Shown here: positions 1-10,000 of the stretch, piece by piece
Layout: the number at the start of each line of letters is the position of its first letter
Numbering within the stretch: the stretch's first letter is position 1
The notes under the pieces: generated by a model
Seen by the model: the letters and a program-made list of their open reading frames with translations, nothing else
The model's database searches: none
Told to the model about the DNA's origin: nothing
Program-made: the position numbers and the translations under genes
Assembly: GCA_030544235.1 (NCBI GenBank)
Contig: CM060476.1
Span: 25,446,233-25,510,232, forward strand
Length of the DNA: 64,000 bases
Direction: 5' to 3'
DNA from: Lepturacanthus savala
Lineage: Eukaryota > Chordata > Actinopteri > Scombriformes > Trichiuridae

Positions 1-3000
1 GCTCTTGATGGCCATTTTATTTTTAGGATAACTCATAAGACTGAACCACTCCGTGTCCAGGTTGGCGATCACTATGAACAGATGTCTTTTCACCTTTTCA
101 ACTCTGCTCGGCATCCAATGGTTCTTGGATACCCATGGCTGTCTAGGCACAACCCCCACATTAATTGGGAAGCCGGAACTATCACCGCCTGGGGAGAGAA
201 TTGTGTAGGGAACTGTTTAGCTGTGGGTCAGAGACTGGCAATGGGCCATATCAATACTGGGGGGACAGACCCATCTCCTGGGATAGAACCAGACCTTGTA
301 ACTGAACCTACTGACCTAGCAACTGTACCTGTGGCTTACCATGACTTGGGGGAGGTATTCAGCAAAAGCAAGGCTGCGTCCTTGCCTCCCCACAGACCAT
401 ATGACTGCGCCATTGACTTGATTCCAGGTGCCCCAATTCCCAAGGGGAGACTTTATGCCATTTCAGGTCCTGAGAAAAAGGCCATGAAGGATTACATTGA
501 CAGTTCACTCAAGGCTGGCCTTATTCGTCCCTCTTCATCTCCTGCGGGAGCCGGTTTCTTTTTTGTAGGAAAGAAAGACGGCTCCCTCCGTCCCTGCATA
601 GACTATAGCCCCCTTAATGCCATTACAGTTAAGAACCGCTACCCTCTGCCCCTTATGGCCTCCGCTTTTGAACAGCTCCAGTCAGCCAAGGTATTTACAA
701 AGCTAGACTTAAGAAACGCTTACCACCTGGTTCGGATCAGAGAGGGGGATGAGTGGAAGACTGGTTTTAACACACCATCAGGGCACTATGAATATTTAGT
801 CATGCCATTTGGACTTGCCAATGCCCCTGCAGTATTTCAGGCTTTTGTTAACGATATCCTCCGTGATTTCTTGAACTTGTTTGTGTTTGTATACCTGGAT
901 GACATTTTGATCTTTTCCCCTGATCAGCGAACTCATGTCCATCATGTCAGACTGGTTCTCCAGCGCCTGCTGGAGAACCAGCTATATGTTAAAGCAGAAA
1001 AATGTGATTTCCATGCCGATACGATATCGTTCCTTGGCTTTATTGTAGCCTCGGGACAGATACAGATGGACCCGGCTAAAGTTAGCGCTGTGGCTCAATG
1101 GCCAACTCCTGATAGCCGCAAGAAGGTTCAGCAATTCCTGGGGTTTGCTAACTTCTATAGGCGGTTCATCAGAAACTTCAGCGCGATAGCAGCTCCACTC
1201 CATGCATTAACATCTCCTCTGACACCCTTCCAGTGGTCTCCAGAAGCTGACCAGGCATTCAGGAGGCTGACTGCCATGTTCACGACAGCGCCCATTCTCA
1301 CAATGCCTGACCCAAATCGTCAGTTTGTGGTGGAGGTGGATGCCTCCAGTGAAGGAGTGGGGGCTGTTTTATCTCAGCGGTCAGAGAAGGACCAAAAGAT
1401 GCACCCCTGTGCCTATCTTTCCAGACGGCTCTCATCAGCTGAGCGCAACTATGACGTTGGGAATCGTGAGCTACTGGCAGTGAAGGTGGCCCTGGAGGAG
1501 TGGCGACATTGGCTGGAGGGAGCTCAACAACCATTCATCGTCTGGACGGATCATAAAAATTTGGAATATATTAGAAAAGCAAAACGTTTAAATGCACGTC
1601 AAGCAAGATGGACATTGTTTTTTAACCGCTTTGATTTTGTCTTGTCTTACAGGCCGGGGTCCAAGAACACCAAGCCGGACACTCTCTCTCGCCTTTATGA
1701 CCCCGAGTCTGTTGCCAAGGTCCCCGAGTCCATCCTGCCACTGAAACGTGTGGTGGGGGCGGTGAATTGGCAGATAGAAGCTGAGGTGAAGCAGGCCAAT
1801 GGTGAGAGCCCACCACCTAGTGGTTGCCCAGCCAATCGGCTGTTTGTCCCAGTGCCCCTGCGACCTCAGGTGATTCACTGGGCTCACACCTCCCTGCTTA
1901 CCTGCCACCCAGGGGTGAGCCGTACTATGTTTGTCATCAGGCAACGCTTCTGGTGGCCGGCTATGGAACAGGATGTCCGGGAGTATGTGGAGGCCTGTCG
2001 GGTCTGCGCCCAAAACAAAACATCCTCGAGACTTCAGATGGGATTGCTCCACCCCCTCCCAGTTCCCAGTCGGCCCTGGTCAGATATCTCACTGGACTTT
2101 GTTACGGGACTTCCCTTGTCTGAAGGTAACACCACTGTATTGACAGTGGTGGACCGTTTTTCCAAGATGGTGCATTTCATTGCCTTGCCTAAATTGCCGT
2201 CAGCCAAGGAGACGGCTGAGATAATTCTAAACCATATTTTTCGCCTACATGGCCTCCCTAGAGACATAGTGTCCGACCGGGGCCCTCAGTTTGTATCACG
2301 TTTCTGGTCTGAGTTCTGTGCGCTGATAGGGGCCACAGTTAGTCTCACGTCGGGTTACCATCCCGAGTCCAATGGACAGACTGAACGCCTTAACCAGGAG
2401 CTGGAGACTTGCCTCCGCTGCCTCATCTCCCAGAATCCATCAACCTGGAGTAAGCACCTGATCTGGGTCGAGTATGCCCACAACTCCCTTCCCACCGCAG
2501 CCACTGGTCTGACACCGTTTCAAGGCGCCTATGGGTACCAGCCTCCACTGTTTCCTGACACAGAGAAGGAGGTAGTGGTGCCGTCGGCGCATGCTCTAGT
2601 TCGTCGTTGCCGGCGGGTCTGGGCAGCAGCCCGCAGGGCCCTCCTGCGGACCTCGGCCCGGATGAAGAGGGCTGCTGACCGGAGGCGCCGCCCGGCACCA
2701 ATCTACAAGCCTGGCCAGAAAGTCTGGCTATCCACCAGGGATCTGCCCCTCCATGTAGAGTCCAGGAAGCTGGCTCCCAGGTTTGTTGGTCCTTTCCCTG
2801 TTGCAAAAGTGATTAACCCTGCTGCTGTTCGTCTTCGTCTCCCCAGATCCCTCAGGGTCCATCCCACTTTCCATGTGGGGAGACTTAAACCAGTAAAGGA
2901 TAGCCCCATGGTCCCTCCTGCCAAGCCCCCACCACCCCCCCGAATGATTGACGGCGGTCCAGTGTACACAGTTAAGCAGCTACTGGCAGTCCGGAACAGA

Positions 3001-3189
3001 GGCAGAGGACGCCAGTTCCTGGTTGACTGGGAGGGCTACGGTCCGGAGGAGCGTTCATGGATACCCTCCAGATTTATTGAGGACCCGGGCCTCATAGATG
3101 ACTTTTACCGCCGCCATCCTCAGGAGCCTGGGCCGTCTAGTGCCGTCCCTAGAAGGGGGGGTACTGTCATGTCTCGTCGTAAATGTTAA
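1..3189 (+). CDS. Ty3/gypsy chromovirus pol polyprotein, 5' partial
   Basis: The frame is open from base 1 to the stop at 3187-3189, so the start lies outside the window. Numbering from the first Met (82), domains in order are: end of an aspartic protease-like region (HPMVLGYPWL, 11-20); reverse transcriptase with KLDLRNAY (Asp209) and YLDD (271-274); RNase H with Asp420, Glu463 and Asp490; integrase with an HHCC zinc site (His602, His609, Cys639, Cys642) and a D,D(35)E triad Asp672, Asp732, Glu768; and a C-terminal chromodomain (about 961-1012, VDWEGYGPEERSW). Protease-RT-RH-INT-chromodomain order is typical of fish sushi-like chromoviruses. There are no internal stops or frameshifts in about 1060 codons, which suggests a young copy. 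The last 8 codons run into the LTR. It lies antisense to CUBN, presumably in an intron. Confidence 0.93.
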   Translation, partial: ALDGHFIFRITHKTEPLRVQVGDHYEQMSFHLFNSARHPMVLGYPWLSRHNPHINWEAGTITAWGENCVGNCLAVGQRLAMGHINTGGTDPSPGIEPDLVTEPTDLATVPVAYHDLGEVFSKSKAASLPPHRPYDCAIDLIPGAPIPKGRLYAISGPEKKAMKDYIDSSLKAGLIRPSSSPAGAGFFFVGKKDGSLRPCIDYSPLNAITVKNRYPLPLMASAFEQLQSAKVFTKLDLRNAYHLVRIREGDEWKTGFNTPSGHYEYLVMPFGLANAPAVFQAFVNDILRDFLNLFVFVYLDDILIFSPDQRTHVHHVRLVLQRLLENQLYVKAEKCDFHADTISFLGFIVASGQIQMDPAKVSAVAQWPTPDSRKKVQQFLGFANFYRRFIRNFSAIAAPLHALTSPLTPFQWSPEADQAFRRLTAMFTTAPILTMPDPNRQFVVEVDASSEGVGAVLSQRSEKDQKMHPCAYLSRRLSSAERNYDVGNRELLAVKVALEEWRHWLEGAQQPFIVWTDHKNLEYIRKAKRLNARQARWTLFFNRFDFVLSYRPGSKNTKPDTLSRLYDPESVAKVPESILPLKRVVGAVNWQIEAEVKQANGESPPPSGCPANRLFVPVPLRPQVIHWAHTSLLTCHPGVSRTMFVIRQRFWWPAMEQDVREYVEACRVCAQNKTSSRLQMGLLHPLPVPSRPWSDISLDFVTGLPLSEGNTTVLTVVDRFSKMVHFIALPKLPSAKETAEIILNHIFRLHGLPRDIVSDRGPQFVSRFWSEFCALIGATVSLTSGYHPESNGQTERLNQELETCLRCLISQNPSTWSKHLIWVEYAHNSLPTAATGLTPFQGAYGYQPPLFPDTEKEVVVPSAHALVRRCRRVWAAARRALLRTSARMKRAADRRRRPAPIYKPGQKVWLSTRDLPLHVESRKLAPRFVGPFPVAKVINPAAVRLRLPRSLRVHPTFHVGRLKPVKDSPMVPPAKPPPPPRMIDGGPVYTVKQLLAVRNRGRGRQFLVDWEGYGPEERSWIPSRFIEDPGLIDDFYRRHPQEPGPSSAVPRRGGTVMSRRKC

Positions 3190-3799
3190 GTTATCACTTG
3201 TGTTGTCTTGTCGTGCACTTCCTGTTTTATTTTGAAATAACTCTTCCCTCTCGTTTCAGGCACCTTTGCTTCCTGCCCTTGTGTGTTTCCCGCCACTGTG
3301 ATTGCCTTCCCCTGCCCTGATTGTTTTCACCTGTGCCCTGTTACCTTGTGTCTATTTATTGTCTGTGTCTACCCTTGTCCTGTGCCAGTTCGTCATGTTC
3401 CATGTCTCAAGAACCAGCGCCCAGCTCCATGCCCTTTCAGGTTTTGTGTTTTGTTCCTGTCTGTTAGTTTTCAGTCTTGTTTTTGCAGCTTTTCCTTTGT
3501 TACTTTTTCTAGTTATCATTAGTCTGATTTTCCTCGCAAGAGTGATTTTTTGTTTACCTCGTAAGAGTGATTTTTTGTTTACCTCGTAAGAGTGATTTTG
3601 TGTTTACCTCGTAAGAGTGATTTTTTTGTTTACCTCATAAGAGTGATTTTTTGTTGGTACTTTATAGCCTTAGTGTTGTAGCATTTTTCCTCCTTGAGAG
3701 TGACTTTCAGTTTTGTACAATAAAGACTTTCTCTTTTTTGAACGTACTGCGAACGAGTCGTGCATTTGGGTTCAGCCTCCGGCCCCCCGCCTCGTGTCA
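3165..3799 (+). repeat. 3' LTR of the Ty3/gypsy element
   Basis: A polypurine tract (about 3152-3161, G-run) is followed by TGTCATGTCTCG at 3165, the expected TG start. An AATAAA polyadenylation signal is at 3719-3724 and a TGTCA end near 3799. Ends are estimated because the 5' LTR is outside the window. Confidence 0.75.
3528..3655 (+). repeat. Tandem repeat inside the LTR, about 27 bp x 5
   Basis: Five head-to-tail copies of a unit like TTACCTCGTAAGAGTGATTT with a variable T-run. Copies differ only by C/T changes and T-run length. Confidence 0.85.
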
Positions 3800-3917
3800 A
3801 GTCCCACCGGGCTGCCTTCTATACTACACTGTTCACCAGCTTATACTCTTTAAAATCCACTTTGTCTGCAATTCACTTTGCACAAAATGATTTGTCAGCT
3901 TCATTACTTTGAATATG

Positions 3918-4040
3918 TTTATTACCTCCACCAAGGAGTTTATGTTTTCACCAGTGTTTGACTGTTAGCAAAATAACTCCAAAAATTCAGGCCAAACTTT
4001 CAGCGAATGTTGGGAATCGTACCATGAACAGAGGATCAAA
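3918..4040 (+). repeat. Dispersed repeat (ACCTCCACCAAGGAG family), copy 1
   Basis: It begins ATTACCTCCACCAAGGAG, then TTATGTTTTCACCA, and continues to GAATGTTGGGAATCGTACCAT. The same order of blocks appears inverted at 10384-10562, so this is a dispersed element and not host sequence. Confidence 0.65.
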
Positions 4041-4550
4041 TTTTTATAATGGTCTGTAAAAAAAATCCTGGTTTTGAGATTGCTTTGAATAATCTGTTGT
4101 TTGGTAACATTGCGGTAAATGGACATTCAAACAGGTGCTCGTCTAGGGTGCTTTTCTAGCATGGATGTGTTGTGGGCAAAAAGAAATGCCAATTGCTATT
4201 ATTATAATAGTTGTTATAATAGTCTGTATACTCTTCAAACTTCACAAAACTCTTAATGAAATTAAATTTAATTAACAAATGAATGTCAATTACACGTCAA
4301 ATTTGACACCCAGGTGACGGAGATATTTATAAAACTCACTGTTATACTGCGCAGGATTACTTTAATTAATGTCATGGGAGGCAGTTGCATGTTTAACACA
4401 GACTCTAGGTTGAGGCCCCGCCTTTTATGAAAGTTTAATGTTAGTGCGGCCCGCGCGAATGTGATATGGATGTTATCAATGCTGCAAATAAAAGAAAAAT
4501 AAAGAAACAGCGCTGCAAAAACTCCACAACTCCCGAAAACTCCACAACGG

Positions 4551-5009
4551 AAGTGAATTACCGGGGACTATTATTGACGGTGCACCTGTAGTTTTTTATG
4601 TGAGCGAAGAAGAATACGAAGAAGGGGAGGTGTTGTAAAGCAGAAGTAATTAGGGGGCAACCAATTGTTTCTTCTTCGTATTCCTCCAAAAATATATTGT
4701 AACTTTCCAATAAAAATGGCCACAAAACACAGATGCCGAGTTTCTACGTTTTATCTGGATTAGAAAAACGATACAACCCTCAGTCACGGCAAGAACAACA
4801 ACCCGCACGTGTGCGGAACCTCCAGTATTCTTCAGCGATCATCCCTGCCGGCCATAATGGTCATGTAGCGGCACCTACTGGAGAAACTATTATTTGCCCC
4901 CTAATTACTTCTGCTTTACAACACCTCCTCTTATTCGTATTCTTCTTTTTCTTCGCTCACATAAAAAACTACAGGTGCACCGCCAATAATAGTCACCGGG
5001 AATTCACTT
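4551..5009. repeat. Imperfect inverted repeat, arms about 110 bp
   Basis: The arm at 4551-4660 (GTGAATTACCGGGGACTAT to TTAGGGGGCAA) is repeated inverted at 4894-5009 (TTGCCCCCTAATTAC to AATTCACTT), with a spacer of about 230 bp. The right arm is also related to 34618-34730. It could be a foldback element nested in the hAT. Confidence 0.75.
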
Positions 5010-5716
5010 TCTTTTATTTACAGCATTGAAGGTTCCCGGCTATTTAGCACTACCTCAGTGCTAAATAGGTCTGTCTCATACAAAGGCCGACAGTTTCGGA
5101 CCACCCGAACTATACCGGCAACATGACCATGCCCATGGTGCCCACACCAGCCTGAATACACGTGTAAACCACGGACGTAATCAACCTGTCACTGTAGCAG
5201 CACCGGGGAAGGCAGCAGCGCTGAATACACGTGTAAAGCACGGATGTAAACAACCAGCTGCTGCTGCTGAATACACATTTAAAGAGATAAACAACATGCC
5301 GGTGTGGCTGTCACCGGAACCGGGTCCTCCGAAGCATCAGATCTGACATTACACACACACAAGAACGGGGAAAATGAGTGGTAAGAGACTAACACGGAGC
5401 TAACACTGTTACATACACACACAAGCGAAGTTTTATGTGTGTCCGTGTTAGCGTTAGCTCCATGCTAACCGCTAGCCGGACTTTTCAAACTTCATTGTTT
5501 TATTTATTTAATTTAATATTAATTGGCCACCACTAACACTTTGTGTTTCCATGGTTTCTGATCGTCAACCAATCACTCACTGTGCCGTGCTGACGTCATA
5601 TGCAGGCGCAGGGCCCTGAGCCGATCTGGTACCAGCGGAAATGACGTTCTTTGTACGTCAGCTAAACACTAAAACTGAAACTTCAACACAACAGTGAGAC
5701 CTAGTGGAATTATATA

Positions 5717-6657
5717 CACTCACTGGCCACTTTATTAGGTACACCTGTCCAACTGCTCATTAATACTTAATTTCTAATCAGCTAATCACATGGCGGCAAC
5801 TCAGTGCATTTAGGCATGTAGACATGGTCAAGGCAATCTCCTGCAGTTCAAACCGAGTATCAGTATGGGAAAGAAAGGTGATTTGAGTGACTTTGAACGT
5901 GGCATGGTTGTTGGTGCCAGAAGGGCTGGTCTGAGTATTTCAGAAACTTTGAGGCAGATGGGCTACAGCAGCAGAAGACCATGCCGGGTGCCACTCCTTT
6001 CAGATAAGAACAGGAAACTGAGGCTACAATTTGCACAAGCTCATCGAAATTGAATAGAAGATTGGAAAAACGTTGCCTGGTCTGATGAGTCTCGATTTCT
6101 GCTGCGACATTCGGATGGTAGGGTCAGAAGTTAGTGTCAACAACATGAAAGCATGGATCCATCCTGCCTTTTATCAACGGTTCAGGCTGGTGGTGGTGGT
6201 GTAATGGTGTGGGGAATATTTTCTTGGCACTCTTTGGGCCCCTTGGTACCAATTGAGCATCGTTGCAATGCCACAGCCTACCTGAGTATTGTTGCTGACC
6301 ATGTCCATCCCTTTATGACCACAATTTACCCAACTTCTGATGGCTTCTTTCAGCAGGATAATGCGCCATGTCATAAAGCTGGAATCATCTCAGACTGGTT
6401 TCTTGGACATGACAATGAGTTCACTGTACTCAAATGGCCTCCACAGTCACCAGATCTCAATCCAATAGAGCATCTTTTCTTTGGGATGTGGTGGAACGGG
6501 AGATTCGCATCATGGATGTGCAGCCGACAAAACTCTCTGAGGAATGCTTCCAGCACCTTGTTGAATCTATGCCACGAAGAATTGAGGCAGTTCTGAAGGC
6601 AAAAGGGGGTCCAACCCGTTACTAGCATGGTGTACCTAATAAAGTGGCCGGTAAGTG
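5717..6657 (+). mobile_element. Tc1/mariner element, copy A (defective)
   Basis: Terminal inverted repeats start CACTCACTGGCCACTTTATT on the left and match the complement of the right end (AATAAAGTGGCCGGTAAGTG), flanked by TATA on both sides, which fits TA target duplication. It is nested in the hAT at 4399-6808 and so is the younger of the two. Confidence 0.88.
5865..6624 (+). pseudogene. Tc1 transposase pseudogene, copy A
   Basis: Same family as the ORF at 32871-33926. Lesions: a deletion of about 240 bp after residue 27 that removes most of the helix-turn-helix DNA-binding region; a TGA stop at 6051-6053 next to a 3-nt deletion; a TAG stop near 6131; a 4-nt insertion near 6476-6482; and a further deletion before AAACTCTCTGAGG. 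The DDE core is fragmented, so it cannot encode a working transposase. Confidence 0.88.
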
Positions 6658-6860
6658 TATATTACACAGCCCCAAACATGTTTTTCTCAAAGATTGTTGT
6701 TGATGAGCACCGACAATTTCAGGAAAGGTGCGGAAAACCTGATGTGGCCCAGCCTCACCCAGACCCTAGCTCCAGCGGCCCCCAGGTAAATTGAGTTTGA
6801 GACCCCGGGTTTAACATGTTAAATTGTGACACTGTGTATTATGTTGAATATATGTCTTAC

Positions 6861-7023
6861 TTGGTGATGTTGTATATGTAATATGGAAGCCTCTGTCTGA
6901 GACAGTGTAGTCAGAGTGGAAGTGGACCCATGCAGCTGGACCAGTGGTCTGGAGGGGGGCAGGTGATGAAGTACTGCAGTACTTTCCTAGAACTGTGTCT
7001 TCAGGAAGAAGACCATCACGAAT
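6861..7023 (-). CDS. CUBN: CUBN exon 16: CUB2, second part; last exon in window
   Basis: Residues 658-711: IRDGLLPEDTVLGKYC, PLQTTGPAAWVHFHSD, RGFHITYTTSP. Donor GTAAGA, phase 1. The hAT insertion begins about 50 bp further into the intron. Confidence 0.92.
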
Positions 7024-10000
7024 CTACAATATTTAGCCAAAGAAGAGATCAAACAGAAAAATAATAACAATACATTGTAAAAATGTTCTAGATTGAAGGC
7101 TTGCTGCAAATTGTTTGACTTAATGATGTTGGTAAATTAAAATAAATTAAATTTCAACTTTTCTGTTTCTTTGTTGTTTTATTGATACCCCAAACATTTG
7201 GTTTGAAATATATATATATAGTAGTCAATTTGCATGAATGACATGGGACCTCTAAGCGCTATCAAGAGGTGATTCCCAAATCTTTTTAGACCACAACACT
7301 CCTTTGAAGTGAATTTTACGTCATGGCATCTTACATCATCCGATCCCCAATATAACATGCATTTATTCAACTGTACTGTACATATCATTGGTTATGAATA
7401 ATACATTATTGATAGTCTGTTAACTCACCTGAAGATTTGAAAATTTTGGAGCCATGCTCCAAAATGCCCAGAGCCATTTTAGACTTGTCATAACCACAAA
7501 CGATGATAAATCTCTGATTGTGATGATATTGTGACATAAGTGGAACTTAATGCCAAGTTGTATGTGGTAAGTCACTTGGTAATTGTTTCTTATAGCTCAC
7601 ATTTAGCCAAGAACTTGCTATCTTAAGTTGCTCCAGAATGTCAAGCCAGCGCTTTGCATGGGAGCTCCACCACAATTGTGTGTGTGCGCACTGTAAGTGT
7701 GTGAAGCAGAAACTGTAAAATGCTTTGGTTGGACAATGTTCAAAAAAATATTATTATTATAAGTTTGATAAATACAATTGTCAATCATTTGACTGGTTGT
7801 ATATGGAATCAGTTTTCACCTCTAGGAAATCATAGTTGCAGTCTGGGTGATGCTCCAGGCTCAGAGTCCCAAAGGCAAAGGTAATGAGCAAGCCTGGCTC
7901 CACTGTCAGTCTCCAATAGCAGTCCCGGCTAGGTGGGTAGTTTCCAGGGTAGCCAGGCGAGTTAATGTTGCCATAGGGTGCAGTTAGTTCACCTCCACAC
8001 TCTAAGATGAGAATGAGATTTCAATAGATCACCATCTAAACCATACTTCTGTCCAGCAAACCCTTTGTGAGCTTGACCACCTACAGTTTACCATCATTTG
8101 AGGACAGGCTTAATTGAATAACGGCTGTGGTTGTATATATAATGGTTATAATGGTTGAAAACATTATAACGTTGCTTGGAAGATGTTCTGGACATAAACA
8201 AAACCTTGAGTGGTTTCCTTGAGAAAGTGCAGCGAGTTCTTGATATACATGCAATGACAGGACAGTGTCTCTGTTTCGGTCTTCATGTCTTATGAACCTG
8301 AGAAAGGACTTGAGCTAGCTTGGAGTGTGATTGACTTGAGTCTATGCATATATCTATTATGAACAATGGCAATCCATTAATGTTTCTTACTTTGACCTTC
8401 ATTTTGACATGACTTTGGTGACTAACTCCAGAAATGGATGCCCTCTTTTCCAAAATCCAGATAAAGAACCTCTAGGTCATCGAGATCAAAAATGTATATT
8501 TGGCTATGTTCAATTCTCACATACTCAATGTTGCAAAAGTAGCAACAAAGCTAATTGGCTCTCATAAATGTATAGACAAAACCCCTACCTGGATCCCGAG
8601 ACTGCCAAACAACCGTGAAGCCACCACCACTAATAGAGTGGTCAGAGCGAAACCAGAAATACAGGGAATTGTGGGAGCTAAAGAGTTCCTGTGGGTTATT
8701 ATGGCCACAGTATTTTCCAATCATGTAGGCAGAGGCACTGTCTCCATCATGAATTTGAAGGAAGTCAAAGTTGCAGTTGATGCTGCTCTCCAGGTTAAAG
8801 AAGGGGAAAGTAATACTCAGGATCTAAAGAAGAGAAAACAGAATCAAAAGGACTTGTTTTATTCTGGTCCTTTTGAAATATACTCATATCCACTAACGCT
8901 AACAATGCTCTCTCTTGTGCAGTTTGGTTATTAACACTATGAAATTTGGTCACCTAGTGGTGACCTATCACCACCAGGTGTTTTTAGGAGATCAGTATTA
9001 TGTGATCTCCTAAAACTCCTAAACATCGCAGGTTTAAGTCTTCCTTAGAAACCTTCACAGGATGTTAAATTACTGGGAAATGCAGTCCAGATTATTTTCT
9101 AATGAGTTGGTGAAACCTAAAAGAGAAATACAGTATCATCTACTGCTCAAAAATACTGCTTCAATGTGTATAAAGACTGGTTCTGTTGCTCTCTGATTGA
9201 CATCCAAGAGTGAACATTCAGTTGTTTGACTTGAATTGAATTGTAAAGCACAATGTCAATGCTTATAACATCATGACCCATGCAATAAAACAGTCCCTAA
9301 ATATGGAACTTACACACAAACATTGAGCAGGGTTTAGAGAACCTGAGAAGAAAAGCCCTTTGTTTGTTTTGGTGAGAAACTCAAACAAACTGCCTCTATA
9401 GCACCTGATCACCTAATAAGAAAGACTGTAACGTACCTTGTTTGGGTCAACGCGGATCACCCAGGCACAGCTGACCAGATGATCATAGTCCTCATGACCT
9501 GGTGAGTTGGGAAAACTGAAGGAACCTGCAGGGCCAGTCAGGTATCCTCCACACACTGGAACACACATACACACACACTGTACATTGTTGCTTTCTACTT
9601 AAACTAGTTTATTAAATTATAATGTTTCAGTCAGTAGACAATGATTTTCTTACATGAAGATTATTTAAAGGGATAGTTTGATATTTTGCTCATCTAGCTC
9701 CATTTCCCATATTTCCATAAATATCAGAAATGTATCTGATGCATGGAGACAATTATTTCACTGAACTCTCCAAAAGTGAGCTTTGTAATGATTTAGTCAC
9801 TGTGTCACAAATAGGACATTCATTTCCAAGCCTTTCAAAACAAGTACAAATGAATGAAATGGTAAACATTACATGATACAGTTTACTGAGATAAGTACAA
9901 TTAGAATCTTACCAGTATTTATCCTGTTTGTTTGTTTTAACACAATTGTTTTTTCTACTGGAAATCAAATCTGTCAACTGCACTTCCCTTATATTGACTA

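Larger units (their letters stand above)
4399..6808 (+). mobile_element. hAT-type DNA transposon, non-coding, with nested insertion
   Basis: Flanked by a perfect 8-bp duplication GTTTAACA (4391-4398 and 6809-6816), the hAT hallmark. The right end GTTTGAGACCCCGG and the degraded left end CAGACTCTAGGTTGAGG fit a CAGGGGTCTCAAAC-type terminus, also seen on the hAT at 41272-43572. No transposase ORF remains. It contains a long inverted repeat (4551-4660 with 4894-5009) and a Tc1 copy (5717-6657). Its right end is about 50 bp from the donor of CUBN exon 16. Orientation is arbitrary. Confidence 0.75.

Noticed and set aside
1588..2052. Minus-strand frame of 154 codons over the gypsy integrase
   Set aside because: Shadow of the plus-strand pol frame, with no recognisable domain.
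3528..3655. Regular 27-bp repeats resembling a CRISPR array
   Set aside because: Units are directly contiguous with no unique spacers, lie inside an LTR, and the genome is vertebrate.
3283..3890. Hydrophobic small ORFs in the LTR
   Set aside because: They come from T-rich LTR repeats. Overlapping frames have no family resemblance.
3800..6860. Search for the CUBN exon starting CUB3
   Set aside because: Only transposon and AT-rich sequence is present, so the exon is assumed to lie left of the window.
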